DNA of 64,000 bases from Planoprotostelium fungivorum (GCA_003024175.1 MDYQ01000395.1:1-64000), one strand, 5' to 3'. Counted from the stretch's first letter, positions 34,101 to 48,128 are shown. Numbers and translations are program-made. The notes: generated from the sequence alone by a model not told the origin.

Positions 34101-36650
34101 GGATGTCTCGAACAATCAACTGAGAGGAGAGGTGATGACATCATATGACGTCATCCATTTACGATGGTAGATATCCAACGACCTGGGAGACACATCCAGA
34201 CTGACCCAATTGGACGTATCGAACAATCATCTGAACGGAACTTATCCATCCCAATTGGCCGCAATCCGTTCACTCACATCACTCAACATCAGGTATGATC
34301 TCATCACATCGTCGATGACATACATCGCCTTTTACTCATCACATCCAGTTTCAATCAATTCTCCGGTGCCCTCCCTACCATCGCATCCGATCCATACATC
34401 ATCGATGTCAGCAGTAATGAGTTCATGGGTGACACCAACTGGTTATCTTCTGGCACTTCTCTTCGTTATCTCAACGCCAGCCACAATGGATTCGACTCGA
34501 TGACTACTTTCTACACGAGAAAGAGGATAGAGGTATTGGATATGAGCGACAACGATATGGAAGGAAGAGTTCCCGATTTGACTAATTGTGGATCGCTGAC
34601 GTATCTCAATCTGAGTGGCAATCAATTGACGGGAGACTTATCGGTAACTTCTGATGCATTGAAGGTATTGGATGTCAGTGACAACGAGTGAGATGATGAT
34701 GAGACGATGGTGATGATGATCTGATCGATGTTCGAAGGTTATCCACAGCAGATGGAACTTTCATCGGAAGAAACACCACACTATGCCTCATGACTTCTAA
34801 CCATCTCGAATGTCCCTTGCCCTGGTTTGTCTTCTACAACTGTCAAACCACTTGCGTCGCATCCAACACCAGCAGCACTACCTTACGTCTACGCATCGCC
34901 GGACAACTTGATGACTTTCAATCAGATGTATTTCTGAGGGATCTCAATTCCATCACGAACACTTCCCACCGATTCTCCATCATCGACACATCTGCTGGTA
35001 GCGTCATCGTTGACATGTCAGTGACATCTCCTCCATCGAAATCCATCAACGAAGGGTCTGCAAATCGGATCGTGGAGCTGCTGCTCCAGAAAATATCACA
35101 GAACGCCACGGCTTACACCTCTCTCTACAACATCACCTTCCTGCCTGGAAGTCAGTCTCCCGTACCATCTACAACGATTCCACCTCAGCCTCAGAAATTC
35201 CCCGTCGCAGCCATCATCGGTATCGCCGTGGGAGCCACCGTAGTCTTAGTCCTCTTTGCTGCTTTGCTGCTATTTTTAGTCTTCAGGAGGAGACCGAAGA
35301 AGGACAACAGCCTCCCTCTCGTCCAAATCGACATGTCCAACATCCAATTGGGAGCTGCAAAGAAGAGTCTGATTCCATACGCAGAATTGAAAGGTCTGGC
35401 CATGGTGGGTGCGGGTGCCAACGGTATCGTCTACAGAGCTCAGTGGAGAGAGATGACAGTAGCCGTCAAGCAGGTGATGCATTATCCGATGCAGACGTAG
35501 GTGAAATTCACCTTCTCTGCAGATCCGAGCGGAACACATCAATCAAGATCAATTGAAATCGTTTTTAAGCGAAGTAGCTATACTACAAGGTCTGAGGGCT
35601 CACCCCAACGTGGTCATGTTCATTGGTGAGATTTCGGTGGAATTTCGGTTGATAACGTTAGGTATGACCTTCCCACCGGACCCCCTGAGCATGGTGACTG
35701 AATTCTGCGAAAGCGGGAGTCTGTACAATTTCTTAAGGGCCAATCCAGTGACGTGGGAGAAGAAGATCGCTCTCATCCAAGGAATAGGTGACATCACCAT
35801 ACATTCTACATCTTCTCTTCCTTTACCTTTTCTTCCATTACATATTCACCCACTCTCTCAGCTCTCGGTATGCTTCACCTCCACCTGGAGAAGGTGAAGA
35901 CTCTTTCATTTCAATTCACCAACTTCGCCTTTCCCTACTTTTATTGACATACTCAGGTTATCCACCGTGATCTTGCCGTGCGAAATATCCTATTGACGAA
36001 ACACCTCGAGCCAAAAGTTTCGGATTTCGGCTTATCAAGGGAGCAGCAGAGCGACACCGCCGAACACACCACGAACGACGTAGGACCTCTAAAGTGGATG
36101 GCACCCGAAGGTGAACATCCGTCGAATGAGGAGACGTATCGTTGAAGAAAGCAGCAATCAATCACAGAGAGTATTCCGTCAAATCGGACGTCTTCTCTTT
36201 CGCCGTGACGTGCTGGGAGATCGTGACTGGCGAGTTGTAGTCTGACGGATGGTAAGCTGACGGATGTACAGTGCAGAATCCTTGGGACGGCGTGGGACCA
36301 GTAGAAGCTGCCATCTCCGTGGCAACGAAAGGTCAGAGGCTAACAATACCTCAAGACGCAGATCCGAGCGTAAAGAAGCTCATCGAGAGTAAGCTGAAAA
36401 TTGTCTATTCGATTGTATCTCGTTTTAATCTTCCTCAGTGTGTTGGGAGGCAGAACCAGATCAGCGGCCGGATTTCAAAGATATCTGTCGTTATCTGGGA
36501 GTGGAAAGGTCACGTAGGGAAGAGACTCTGAGTTACGTACCCACACCTCACGAGTCGAATGTGACCATGCTGTCTGCATCCACCTTGGAGGATTACAACA
36601 TCTTGTATACGAGTGTCCCGCCCACAACGCCGGGAAGCGAAGATAAATGA
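31145..36650 (+). CDS. long LRR receptor-like protein kinase (tyrosine-kinase-like)
   Basis: The signal peptide is FASTGRTSRIFFYTLIIGLV (ATG 31145). The LRR cap is RWKQSTNWNNGTDVCTFSGV, followed by some 25-30 plant-like LRRs of the 'L..L.L..N.LSG.iP' type, such as LTALDLSDNDFSGEMFS and MVSLNLAGNQFSGEIPPQIL. After a cysteine pair (ECPLPWFVFYNCQTTC) and a juxtamembrane region comes the membrane span AAIIGIAVGATVVLVLFAAL. The kinase has VGAGANGIVYRAQWREMTVA, VAVKQ, IHRDLAVRNILL, VSDFGLSREQQSD, LKWMAPE, SDVFSFAVTCWEI and MCWEAEPDQRPDFKDICRYL. This is a TKL/TK-like catalytic loop (HRDLAxRN). Glycine-loop residues are GAGANG, less glycine-rich than usual. The stop is 36648-36650. About 20 short introns are present, several in the LRR part and typically in phase with a repeat. 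Confidence 0.85.
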
Positions 36651-36792
36651 GAAAGAAATCCACGAGATCGCAACGTGTGATCGATCATGTGATACATCTC
36701 TCCAGTGTACATAAATAAGATCGACCATTTTCATTTCGAATGTTAAGGATCACGGAAACCTGATTCATTAATTCTTGCTGACGGGGAGATAA

Positions 36793-37552
36793 TCAGAAGA
36801 TACTTGTTGGACGGACAGTTCCCTTGTAGTTGGGGTTTTCAACGGAGAAGGTGACGACGATCTTCTGGTCGCTGGCCTTCACGATGTCGTTGAGCTTGAA
36901 GGTGTTATCTCCTTCCTTGACGTTGGTCGTGACGATAGAATCACTGAAGAATTGGTTCTCTCCAAAACTGCATCATGTCAGATGATCGAAGATGGGTGCG
37001 GTCTGAATGGTGTCTTACGATTCGTCTTGGAGGTCAATTCTGAGGGGAGTGGCGTTACATCCGCTTCCCGTCGAGGTGATCGTGATCGTGTTGGTGGTGG
37101 CAGAGATTGCCTTGGCCTGCGGAAATTTAGCACGAGGTGACGGACACGATGATGTACCTTGTACTTGCAGTCTACGTCACTGGGGCTGAGATCGACGGTG
37201 TACATTTCAGACCAGAAAACGTCCTTGACCTTGGCGACTCCTGTGCGGAGGACAAAGTAGAGCTTTCTGCCGGACGTTGCAAGGTCGACCGGGTCCAACC
37301 TAGTCTGCAGAGAGACTCCGGCCTTCCACACGCTGTACGTCTGGACGGGAGACTCGTAATCGAAGTCGTACTTGAGAGTCACGGAGGCAGTGTTGGGGAA
37401 GGAGTTCACGTCCGTGCGCCACTTTCCAAAGAGATCCATGGTGGAGAAGTTACTTGTCCCGCGTGAGAAGAGTCAAAGTGTGAAGACACACCTGGAAGAT
37501 CGGCATGGACACAGACGACGAGGAGAGCGATGGCTAAGAGAGTCTTACTCAT
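36793..37552 (-). CDS. secreted protein of unknown family
   Basis: Minus strand from ATG 37552. The signal peptide is SKTLLAIALLVVCVHADLPG. Exons then give DLFGKWRTDVNSFPNTASVT, YSVWKAGVSLQTRLDPVDLA and KLYFVLRTGVAKVKDVFWSE, and end in YKGTVRPTSIF before TGA at 36793-36795. The mature protein is beta-rich and about 200 residues long, with two cysteines seen, no membrane anchor and no motif that I recognise. It is convergent with the receptor kinase upstream (140 bp between stops). Confidence 0.65.
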
Positions 37553-37923
37553 CGTATGGATAGAGAGATTGTGATGGTTGTGAAACGGGAGGCTGTCAGA
37601 CTTGTTCGGGTAATTGATTCAGCCGAAATTCAAAACAAAGAGCATAAGAAAGTATCATCAAACGGAAGACAATGACACAAGGCGTCTTCTTATGCTATTT
37701 AGTCAAACTCATCCGATCGATCGGCTACAGCTCATCTTACCTGTCCGACGAGTGGCACCCTTAAGCCCCAAAGCTTACACTAGTCCTCCATATCTATGGA
37801 GGAGAGATTGGTCTCCACTGGTCCACAAATACCATGACGAGGTAGACAGGATCAATCGAGGAAGAGAAGATCTTGAGTTGGTGGTTGATGATCTATTAAT
37901 CACAACAGAGAGTATGTACTCAT

Positions 37924-39122
<1,199 letters not shown>

Positions 39123-39262
39123 CTAGACTCGATATGAGACGGAGACGGTGGAAGATGCATCATTACCTTTAGAGAGACAGCTGCAAGCCGATGCTGTCAG
39201 TGAACTATTCAAGGCCGAGAATAGGCTCGTCACCATTTATTTCACATTCTACGCTCGTTCAT

Positions 39263-42200
39263 TTATTTCGGAATTTCGTACTCTTTCATACTCCCCCAAG
39301 TCTTTCCAACGGAGATCCTCACTGGAAGTGGTACACTCAACGACAGGGCCTTCTCCATAGATTTCCGTATCATGAACTAGATCATCAGACATCATCAAAC
39401 GTCGTCCCCACCTGAGCAATGTCCACTTGTTCCTCCCTGACTTCAAAGATGAGCTCGTCGTGTATCTGAACCAAGAGGTAGATCTCTAGATCTGCTTTCG
39501 TGATCTTCTGATCGATCGCAATCATCCCCTTCTTGATCAGATCTGCCGCCGATCCCTGGCACACCGTGTTTACGGCCTTACGCTCCGCAGCGCGGCAGAT
39601 CTATTCCGGTGAGTGATGATGAACGATGACGTCATGCACCTCGTTGGACCTAGAGAAGATGTCTGGTATGTATCTCCTCCTTCCCAGTATCGTTTCAACC
39701 ATCCCCGCCTTCTGACATTTCTCCACGGTAGTTTTCAGAAACTGGTTGATCCTGCACACGTCATATTCACGTGATGTGACGTCATCATTGTTTACCCCGG
39801 ATACTTTCGTTTGAAGGTCTCGATCATGTGTGTGGCCTCTTCTTTCGTCCCTCGAATCTTCTCGGACAGTGCCACTGGTCCCATACCATAGATGATACCA
39901 TAACAGATGTGTTTCGTTCTATCCCTCTCTTCTTTCGTCACCTGTTCTTCCTTCTTGTCTAACCTTCGTGATCACATCAGATGATCGTGATGGCACGATG
40001 ATGTCGTACGATCGATGTGTAACGATCGTGAGACAGAGTGGAACCCACCATTGTGCGGCGATCTTCATGAAAACATCACCTGATTTGAAGCTCTCAATCA
40101 GAGAAGTATCTCCCGTGAAATGTGCGAGAAATCTCAACTCGATCTATCACTCTTCAGATCTTCAAGTCTCCACGTCTGATCGATGAAATCTCGATGACAT
40201 CTCGATGAAATTTCACCTGAGCGTAATCGGCCGAGAGGAGTAAGAAACCTGCCGGAGCCACGAAGAAGTCACGTATGGGAACTTTCATCGAAATTCTCTC
40301 TGGACTCGGTTTCTCTTCTTCCTCCACCGGAAAGAAATCAAAAGAGTGCGGTATCGCCTGCCAGAGTTGAGAATAAAATCGATTAAAAGTCTCCACCTGT
40401 AAATTCGGATCGGTGAAGGCTAATCTACCCGTCGGTACCGTTGTCTGGGAGACCGTCGTGTAGATACGGTCCATGCCTTTCTTCTCGTCTCGAAATGCGT
40501 AACGAAAGAGGGAGTCTAAATACTTTGTCTTCGTGTTGGTCAGCTTCCTGTGCTCCGTGATGATGGGAGGTAGTGGATGATATTCTCCCAATTGCTGGAG
40601 GACTTTCTTCGAGGTAGAAGGATTTTTTGATCGCTTCGTGGAAGATAAGGCGGGTAACTTTAAATCTTTGAATAAAACCTGAGGGGGTGAGAAGATGATA
40701 TGGCGGGGACGATACCTCTGACACTTCGAACGTGTTCGTCAGAGAGAATTCGCGCTTGGCTAGAGCGTGAGCGCGATCCTCTAATACTTTCAATTTGAGG
40801 TGAATGGCTTCGTTCAATTCTAAACCGCTGTCCTTTAAGAAACCAAAGCCAGTGTACTCCATCCTTCTACTGTGAGTTTACTCTTTGAATCGTATTTACC
40901 TGGCCAATATTGGAACCAAAGGCATTTCGACTGTGGTGTACAGCTTATACTGAGTCGGATCCATCAGCAAGATCTCGTTGAGACGCACAGACAGCAGCCA
41001 CGATCTGATGACGTCATCATTCGTCATCGTGACGTCATCACCTCTGAGCTCTCGTTGCGCAACGCTCGAAAGAATTGAGAGGCAGCGTGTTTGGCTTCAT
41101 AGATAGGTACTGCTCTGCCAGTTGGTTCATCGACTTTTCTTTGTTCTCTTCCGTGTTGACTAACCATGCGGCTATCTTTGGATCACTCAGAGGTCCCGTG
41201 ACTGTAGAACGTCAGCAGGAGTGATGGAGAGATTTCACCTCGTATGGATTGGTGGAGGAGGAGTTTCAGCTGAGATTTCATGTCGAAGAGGATCTTCCGG
41301 CTGGCTCCCGTCATGAACCTACGTACAGCGGCCAACCTGTCAACATATCAATGACGGTGAATTTTGAGCGAAATTTCACCTCGTATCGACTGTACACTTT
41401 GGGTCGGACTCATCCGAAGTGGATAGGTAATGACATTCTTCCTGTGAAAAACAGACGAAAATTCCGTATACTGTACACAATTGGGGTAGAAAAGTGGTTC
41501 CCTCTTCCCCCAGTACATCTTCGGCCACCTGTGTTCACCTCTCAGCTCTATTGAACGTTGAACTGTACATCTCACCTGTCCCATCGTTGATTCATAATGC
41601 AAGCACCATGAGAAAGCTTCTGAGCTCCTGCATCTGTCGATGAAGTCTTGCAGGTCCCCCGTGACCTTCTGCACCGCAAATGGAATCCTCGCAGATGTTT
41701 CATCTCTGGGCATGGACGTCGGCCTCTCGATCCTCTTCTTGTTGGGTGGCTTCTTTGTGGTGGATGAGATGGATGGTATTGCTTTGGCGATCTGATGATG
41801 GAATGGGAGGGTGTGATTGTCTCGGATGTCTTCGAAGAAGAGCAGACGGTCGTTTTGTTTCGATACGGTAGGGTGAGAGTTGAGAGGTGGGAGGGAGGGA
41901 ACCACTGTTGGTTCTGAATACAGATGAGGTACTGATAACCACGGGGATGGTTTGTCTAATGGTTCAGATGGATGTGTCTTTGTCAACTCTTGAATGGAGT
42001 GGATGGTAGTCACAGACGTCTTGTGGATTACAGATTCGGTCTTCCTCCTTTTCCGGCTCTTCAGCTTCTCCAATTTCGAATGGACAGCACCGATGCTGTC
42101 ATCGAATTGTGTGACGGTTTTCATCCAATGATCGATACGATCTTCTGTCGTCAGTGAATTGGGCTGATTGGTGATGATGTCTAGCATCACATCTTCAATG

Positions 42201-42403
42201 TTTTCGGTGGGTGTCTGAATAATGTAAGGAATTAATTCTGATGAATTCTTACGCTGACGAGAATGAATTTAGAGGGTGAGACTGGCGAGCCAGATGACTT
42301 CTTCTGTGGGGATTCCATCTTTGAAATGGGAGACACAAAGCAGACGGGTGGTGACGGTGAGGTGTGTGGAGTTTGATACAATTCGAAAGGCTCATCGTGC
42401 ATA
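39263..42403 (-). CDS. A-family DNA polymerase (POLN-like, no helicase domain)
   Basis: From ATG 42403 (HDEPFELYQTPHTSPSPPVC) a long basic, Ser/Pro-rich N-terminus (KLEKLKSRKRRKTESVIHKT) precedes a degenerate 3'-5' exonuclease-like region (LQDFIDRCRSSEAFSWCLHY, where the DxE of motif I is not kept). The polymerase domain holds TVSQTTVPTGRLAFTDPNLQ, PAGFLLLSADYAQ (motif A, catalytic Asp), SLIESFKSGDVF, HICYGIIYGMGPVAL (motif B) and YLLVQIHDELIFEV (motif C, HDE). The C-terminus is PVRISVGKTWGSMKEYEIPK and TAA 39263-39265. The lack of an N-terminal helicase favours POLN or an isolated pol-theta-type polymerase. Role inferred: DNA repair or translesion synthesis in the nucleus. Confidence 0.82.
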
Positions 42404-42549
42404 TGGATCGTGTTTGCAGATGAATAATTCCAGGAATCCAAGAATAAAATGACAAAATCATTTCATGCGAATTGTCTTCGTCCAGACAACAAGACGATTA
42501 GAAGATGGTACAAGATGAAGCTTATACGATCAAAACTTTATCTTCTCGT

Positions 42550-43257
42550 TTAACAGTTCTGACCAGATGCTCCAGTCAAGAGACAATAACCGTTCAGGCA
42601 TTGGTGAGCTCCTCCACAGTAGTATCCGTCACTGTATCCCACTCCATCACCAGTACAGCACTTGTTGTCCCTCGCAGCGTTGCTGGCAGCACAGTTTGGT
42701 TGAGCTGCATTCGAAGTCGAAGTCTGGCAGGGTGTATCGCTAGCGCTGGCGCGCTTGACAGGGTTGGGCGAGCAGATGGGGTAGCCGGCCTGCTGAGTTG
42801 CAGCAGCGTTACAGCTGGTACCGGGAGAGCAGCAAGTAGGGTAGCTGTAGCTGATGCATGGGTCCCAGCCGTTGGGGCATACAATCCAGAGCTCCTTGGA
42901 CACTTCACTCTTACAGACTCCCGTGGAAGGGTCGTAGCAGGCACCGAAAGAGTCCGAGATGGCAACGTTGGTCTGGCTGTTGTTGAAGACGGAGCCGTAG
43001 CAGCCAGCTTGGTTGTTGAGGCAGCCGCAGTAGGCAGAGTTGGCGGGGCAGCATCGAGGAGATTCATCGGGTCCGGCACAGAAGCTTCCACCCGTGCAGC
43101 AGCCACAGCAGTCGTAGTATTGCCCTTTCGAGCAGTGCGAACCGGCACCATTTCCTGATCTGATGCATGCATTGTTGGTCGAGTTGACGATGACGGCAGG
43201 TTCGGTGGCCACGGCAGCTGCCGCGATGAAGAGAAGGATGAGGTTGCGTGATAGCAT
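42550..43257 (-). CDS. secreted cysteine-rich protein
   Basis: This single-exon gene runs from ATG 43257. The signal peptide is LSRNLILLFIAAAAVATEPA. The mature 215 residues contain about 30 cysteines, many in CC pairs: GQYYDCCGCCTGGSFCAG, CCPANSAYCGCLNNQAGC, YPTCCSPGTSCNAAA and NKCCTGDGVGYSDGYYCGG. The pattern recalls short CBM-like or granulin-like disulfide modules, but I cannot name one. The stop is TGA... on the minus strand at 42550-42552. Lack of introns is unusual for this contig and common for short secreted proteins. A role in feeding or coat formation is only inferred. Confidence 0.7.
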   Translation of the reverse strand: MLSRNLILLFIAAAAVATEPAVIVNSTNNACIRSGNGAGSHCSKGQYYDCCGCCTGGSFCAGPDESPRCCPANSAYCGCLNNQAGCYGSVFNNSQTNVAISDSFGACYDPSTGVCKSEVSKELWIVCPNGWDPCISYSYPTCCSPGTSCNAAATQQAGYPICSPNPVKRASASDTPCQTSTSNAAQPNCAASNAARDNKCCTGDGVGYSDGYYCGGAHQCLNGYCLLTGASGQNC

Positions 43258-43631
43258 GTTCGAAGTCGTCTGTTCTTTGTTGTTGGTGAAACAAATTGTG
43301 ATGTGATCGAATGCCTCACCATTGGCGTGCGAAACTTGAAAATTCGTGAACGCCTACCTACACCCACTGTATGAAGGCCTTCGATATGTGAGGGCTGTAG
43401 AACCGACGTAGCACGGATAGTCTGAGCCCGGTATCTATAGAGGACCTCACCTGTCAATCTCACAAGAGTGCAAACGAATGCTACAGAACCACCACATTTC
43501 TTTGACTTCTCCACAAAAAGAGCGGAACTTTGCAATATCGGCAGACGTTTTACAGAACTTCCGGTAGAAGAGGACAGCAGCAGCTGTCTGATACGTCAGA
43601 GACACCCCGTTCTTTATATCTTCTATATTCC
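43258..43631. other. intergenic spacer, nothing recognised
   Basis: About 370 bp between the promoter of the Cys-rich gene and the 3' end of the EFR3-like gene. No gene or repeat could be supported. Confidence 0.35.
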
Positions 43632-46600
43632 TTAAGCCCTCGCGAAGGTGACCGCGGCGTGATTCAGCGTGGGAGGGCGGCTTACAACTGAGCCGGGGAG
43701 GAGCTCGGCCTCGGGCAGGAGACCGAGGACAAGAGTGTAAGCGTCGTATCTTCCCGATCCCTGCAGTTCACTCTCTCTGACCATCGTGCCGAACTTTTGG
43801 TTGTGAAGGAATTCGGCGGGAACAGAGTGCTGAGCGTGGGTACCTGCCACGTCATCAGTCACGTGACGTGATGACGTCATATCACGTGTCAGCATGTCCT
43901 CGTAGGACCAGCCCTTGAGGTTCTTGTCTATGGATGGGTCGCGGGGGAGGTCGATGGTCTTTGTTCTTCCTCTGTCGACTTTGGGAGGGATGGAGGACTT
44001 TCTGGGGGTTGTGGCGTACTGGCTGGGTCTTCTCAACAAGGCATCCATGTCGGCCACTTGAGCTGCGTCGATTTAGATGTGGTTCGTGTGATGATGATGG
44101 TGTTATGGTTTTGTGTGATGATGATATGATGATACGATGACATGCTGATATGATGATGATGTGGTTCGTGTGATGATGATGTGATGATGTGATGATGGGA
44201 AACGACGAGATAGACTGACCGTTGGCCAAACTGGGAGACAAGGCGGCATTCAACTCTGGCGAATTCAAGATGATGGGAACGATACGGTTGGCGGTGAAGT
44301 AATGACCCTCATCTTCTCCCAGAGGCACGGCGTATTGCAATCTGTCCTCCGTCAGTCCCAAATACGTTCGTCTACAACGCTCACTCGAAGGCATCACCCT
44401 CCTGCACCAGGACTCCCTCTCTGACGAACAAGTGACGACTCCACTTTCCGTTCATGGCCTGAATCATCAGAATACGACCGTCTACAACGGTGTAGATACT
44501 CACCGTCTCGACGTGGCTGTGCAGCTGCGGTACATTGATCAATCGTGCAACTTGGATGAGATAGGCTGCGACGACAGAGTGAACACCCTGGGACATCTGA
44601 AGGGGAATCCTCCTCTTCGTGGAATCGGTCAACAATAAATCCTAGTGGATTTGAGCATCTACAACGTTGTAGATAGATCACCTCCGCGTGGAACATGATG
44701 GGCAAAGAATGTTCCAATTCCGCGGGGCCGTACACTTCCAACAGAGACAAGAAGCACTGTCAAGCTGAGCCCAAAGACATCTCACATGACATCACACCTT
44801 GTAGACAAACATGAGATTCTGGGGCGAGCTGTTGATGAACCACAGTTCGTTCAGAAGATAGCTTCGAATGCTTCTGTTCCTCTTCTCTCCCTTCTCATCC
44901 GGGCCACCAGACGACAATTGAGATCTGAGAATGTGATAGAAGATACTCGCTACAACGAGTCTGAAACGTTCGTCAGTCTTTCTCCGTGACAAGAACGCAC
45001 CGATACTCTGGACCGGTCGGCTCGAAAGTGATGAGTTGATCGATGACCTTGGTGGGCAGGCCACCCGAGGCCGGTAGTTCTTTCAGCTGCTGGATGATCT
45101 GGAAGGTATGAGATGAGAATTTCGATGGTCTCTCACCTCTAATACGGCCCTGAGCAAGAGATATCTCTGGTGCTCCTTGTTCTTCGCTCGATCGTCGATG
45201 AGGTAGACGATGGAGGCAACCTTCTCCGATGGATCTGGGTTCTTCGCCGCCACGGTGCCTGAACGGAATTAGGACTGGGACGGATTTGGGATTCAGGCGG
45301 GAACGGCCTCACCGATGCAGTGGAGGATGTTCTCCTGCAGGTCACGCTCGCTCTCGGAGAGTGGAGGTGGTGCCTTCAATCTCCCGTTGATCTCGGCCTG
45401 GTGCGTCAATTCGTGGATGAGAGGTAAGAGGACCTGATGACGTCAGATGACATCATGAAGACATCATATCATGAAGATCATGACATCATGAAGACGTCAT
45501 TTACCTCGATCATGGGCCCGACAGATATCGATCGCATGGTCTTCTCCTCCGAGTAGAAAAAGTTGATGGCGATGATGATGTTGTTCTTCACCGATGCTTG
45601 TCCCGGGGCAGGAACGAAATTTTCGACTTGAGAGAGTTGCAGTAAGAGCTGCAGGCTGTTGGTCTGAATGAACTCATCGTGGCTCATGGCTCTGATGACG
45701 TTTCTCATGAAAGCCTGACGATTCCACAGCGTGTTGCGGTTGATGTGGCTGTCGACGTTAGTTCTTGTCGATGTGGAAATGTCGTGGAGATTTCACTCAC
45801 TAGAGGATGGACGTGAAGACTGACTTGTGTGTGGTGACACTGCCGTGGCTGCCTAATTCTCTGAGACAGAAGAAGGAGAGGAGAGGAACAGATAACTCCT
45901 TCGATAGGTCTGTCTTCTCTGCTGACTTCTGGCTGGAGAAGAAGGCAGTCGATATGGACAAGTTGTCTACCACGGAGGTGATGTCATCTTCGGTTGGAAC
46001 GGGGAACTCTCTTTAGAGGTGTCAGACGAGTGGACGGAGGTGAAGAGCTCACTGTTCTGAATCGATCAGGACGTTGAGTAATGTGTTGATGAGATGATGG
46101 TTGGCATCGGGGGGGACACTGTCTATAAATTGAGCGACGAAGCTCTCGATATCTCCGACGGTGGTGATGTAGCTCAATAGACCTGCACGAACGTCAGATG
46201 GATGGGAAGAATGGGTCACCTTTGATGCCGTAGTTTCTCAACGTCTGTTTGATTTCGACGTTGGCGGCGTTGTTGTTGATCATCTCGATGAAGCAACCCA
46301 CGAAAGCTCTCAAATCAGAAGACTGTTCGATGTCATATCCATCTTTGGCTTTCACCAGTCTGGCAAACTGGAAAGAATGATTCAAGTGTTCGTATCATTA
46401 GAAATACCGTTTGTGTGGCGACAATCTTGAGATTGTATGCTTGTGTGGGATTTGAGCGGGTAGGTTGCACGGAAAATAAGTCTCGTAGGATGTTAACGGC
46501 GGATGTCGCATAAAAGGACATCTGATTAGAATGGCATTCTCTTATGATGGCCGTGAGAACGTCCACAGCCACGAGAACCGATCCGAAGCGCTCTGAAAAT

Positions 46601-46889
46601 GAGTGAGATGGTAACACTTGTAAACGGAATTCAACCTCTTGGGAGATCCTTCTTAACCTTCTTTTCAAGATATCTGTCGCGAATTAGAATCGCTGTGAAA
46701 CATGTTCCTCTTGTCCTACCTTCCAACATCAAAAGCCTTCTCTGGATTGAGAGAGAGGAACTTGAGTAGAGCGTCCAGCTGATGTGACTCAATTTCACCA
46801 CCCTCTTTAGGGAAACAGCTCTTGACGAGGTCTAAACCCTTCGTCTTGGTCTTGGTCGTGTAGTTCTTCTTGGGTGGTTTGATCGACAT
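43632..46889 (-). CDS. EFR3-like armadillo-type scaffold protein
   Basis: ATG 46889 opens a basic start (SIKPPKKNYTTKTKTKGLDL), then LDLVKSCFPKEGGEIESHQL and LDALLKFLSLNPEKAFDVG. These resemble the EFR3 N-terminus (FP..E...N..KL..Y....PEKL..IG.YL). They are followed by YLEKKVKKDL, FGSVLVAVDVLTAIIRECHS, NILRDLFSVQ and FARLVKAKDGYDIEQSSDLR, the 'F.kFA.i.ed...y....D.fV' block. The rest is alpha-helical repeats, with LLPLIHELTHQAEINGRLKA and DLLLTDSTKRRIPLQMSQGV. EFR3 is a plasma-membrane anchor for PI4KIII-alpha; N-terminal cysteines for palmitoylation are not obvious here. At least a dozen introns, some with the palindrome (44480, 44655). The stop TAA is 43632-43634. Confidence 0.65.
44080..44205. 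repeat. GATGAT/GATGTG microsatellite in an intron
   Basis: Imperfect trinucleotide and hexanucleotide ATG/GTG repeats fill an intron of the EFR3-like gene. Slippage-prone, non-coding. Confidence 0.6.
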
Positions 46890-47131
46890 GATTGTCGTTC
46901 AGCAGATGTGCACATCGGACCAGTTCCGAGGCCATTGTAATGTGTCATTTAGAAGCTCAATTTTATTTTCAGTTTCCTGTCCAATCACATCACACACGCC
47001 CCATATATGCAGCTATGCTATGAACACAACCCCGATACATTAGGTGTTCTAAATGCATCAGCTGCGTTGTAAAAAGTCACGTGACAGAAAACTGCCAGCA
47101 AGATCATCATCATCTGACACTACAGCAAACA

Positions 47132-48128
47132 ATGGCTCACCTTCGAAGAACTTACAATATTGCAACCTCTATGGTTGCATCTGCGTGGAGAGGCAGTTCA
47201 GGGATCTCAGTCTTATCAGGCATCGCTGGCTTCAAGCGACCAGCTCAAACCCTCGTCCTCTATTCTAAAGAAACTTGTCCTTATTCACGGTATCGTACGT
47301 CAGCCTCCTCTCGCCTTACAAGATGAAGGAAAGTAAGAGAAACACTGTCTATGTTGGATCTCGACGCCCGCATTCGGCCTTGCCCATCCGATGGTAAGCA
47401 ATACAGAAGTGAATTGAAGCGCATTGGAGGAAAAGAACAAGTTCCATTCTTGATCGTGAGTCGCACCCGCTGTACCCCTCATCTCACAACACCAACAGGA
47501 TCCCAACACCGACACGAAGATGTACGAAACGAAGGACATCATCAACTACCTCTTCTCTCAATATGGACCGGGAGCAGACGTCATTCCTTCTTCCGTTGGT
47601 CCAGGCTCTCTATCCACTTATCTCTCGATCATGTGTGAGTCCATCTCAACACCTCTCATCTGACCAATCAGCCACTCTCATGCGATACAGACCCTGGCAC
47701 CATCTCATCCCGGCCTCCTTTAGAAGACAGACACCATCCACCATCACTAGTTCCGTGAGTCGAATCGAAGTATCCTCTTTAGAGGTGATCGTCACCCAGG
47801 AGACCTCAGAGTCCACCCCCACAGCTATTGTCGATGACGGCATGATCTTGTGGTCGTATGAAAACTGTCCCTACTGCCGAGTCGTGAGAGAGGTACTAGA
47901 CGAGAAAGAACTGGCCTACCAAGTGAAGAACATCGCACGAGGAAGCCCAAAGAGAGATGCATTCATCGCAACTTACGGCCGCATGCAGGTACGCCGCTGA
48001 CACGATCTCTCCGTATTCTATTGACACCGTCATCACAGGTCCCACTCCTGATCGATGAGAGGAAGGGAAGAATGATCTTTGAATCATCAGACATCATCGA
48101 TTACCTGCACGAAACGTATCCTAAATAA
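47132..48128 (+). CDS. tandem glutaredoxin/GST-N domain protein
   Basis: From ATG 47132 there is a basic, Ser/Ala-rich leader (AHLRRTYNIATSMVASAWRG), perhaps a mitochondrial or plastid-like targeting signal. The first domain is LVLYSKETCPYSR with YRSELKRIGGKEQVPFLI and MYETKDIINYLFSQYGPGAD. The second is LWSYENCPYCRVVREVLDEK with AYQVKNIARGSPKRDAFIAT, MQVPLLIDERKGRMIF and SSDIIDYLHETYPK. Each has a CPYx active site, cis-proline and a GST-N-type ending, like plant proteins with two thioredoxin-like/GST-N domains. Redox or glutathione-linked role is inferred. The final TAA (48126-48128) overlaps AATAAA. Confidence 0.72.

Noticed and set aside
42594-43535. 313-codon frame overlapping the Cys-rich secreted protein
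   Set aside because: It has no domain and is a frame shift shadow; the other frame has a signal peptide and regular cysteines.
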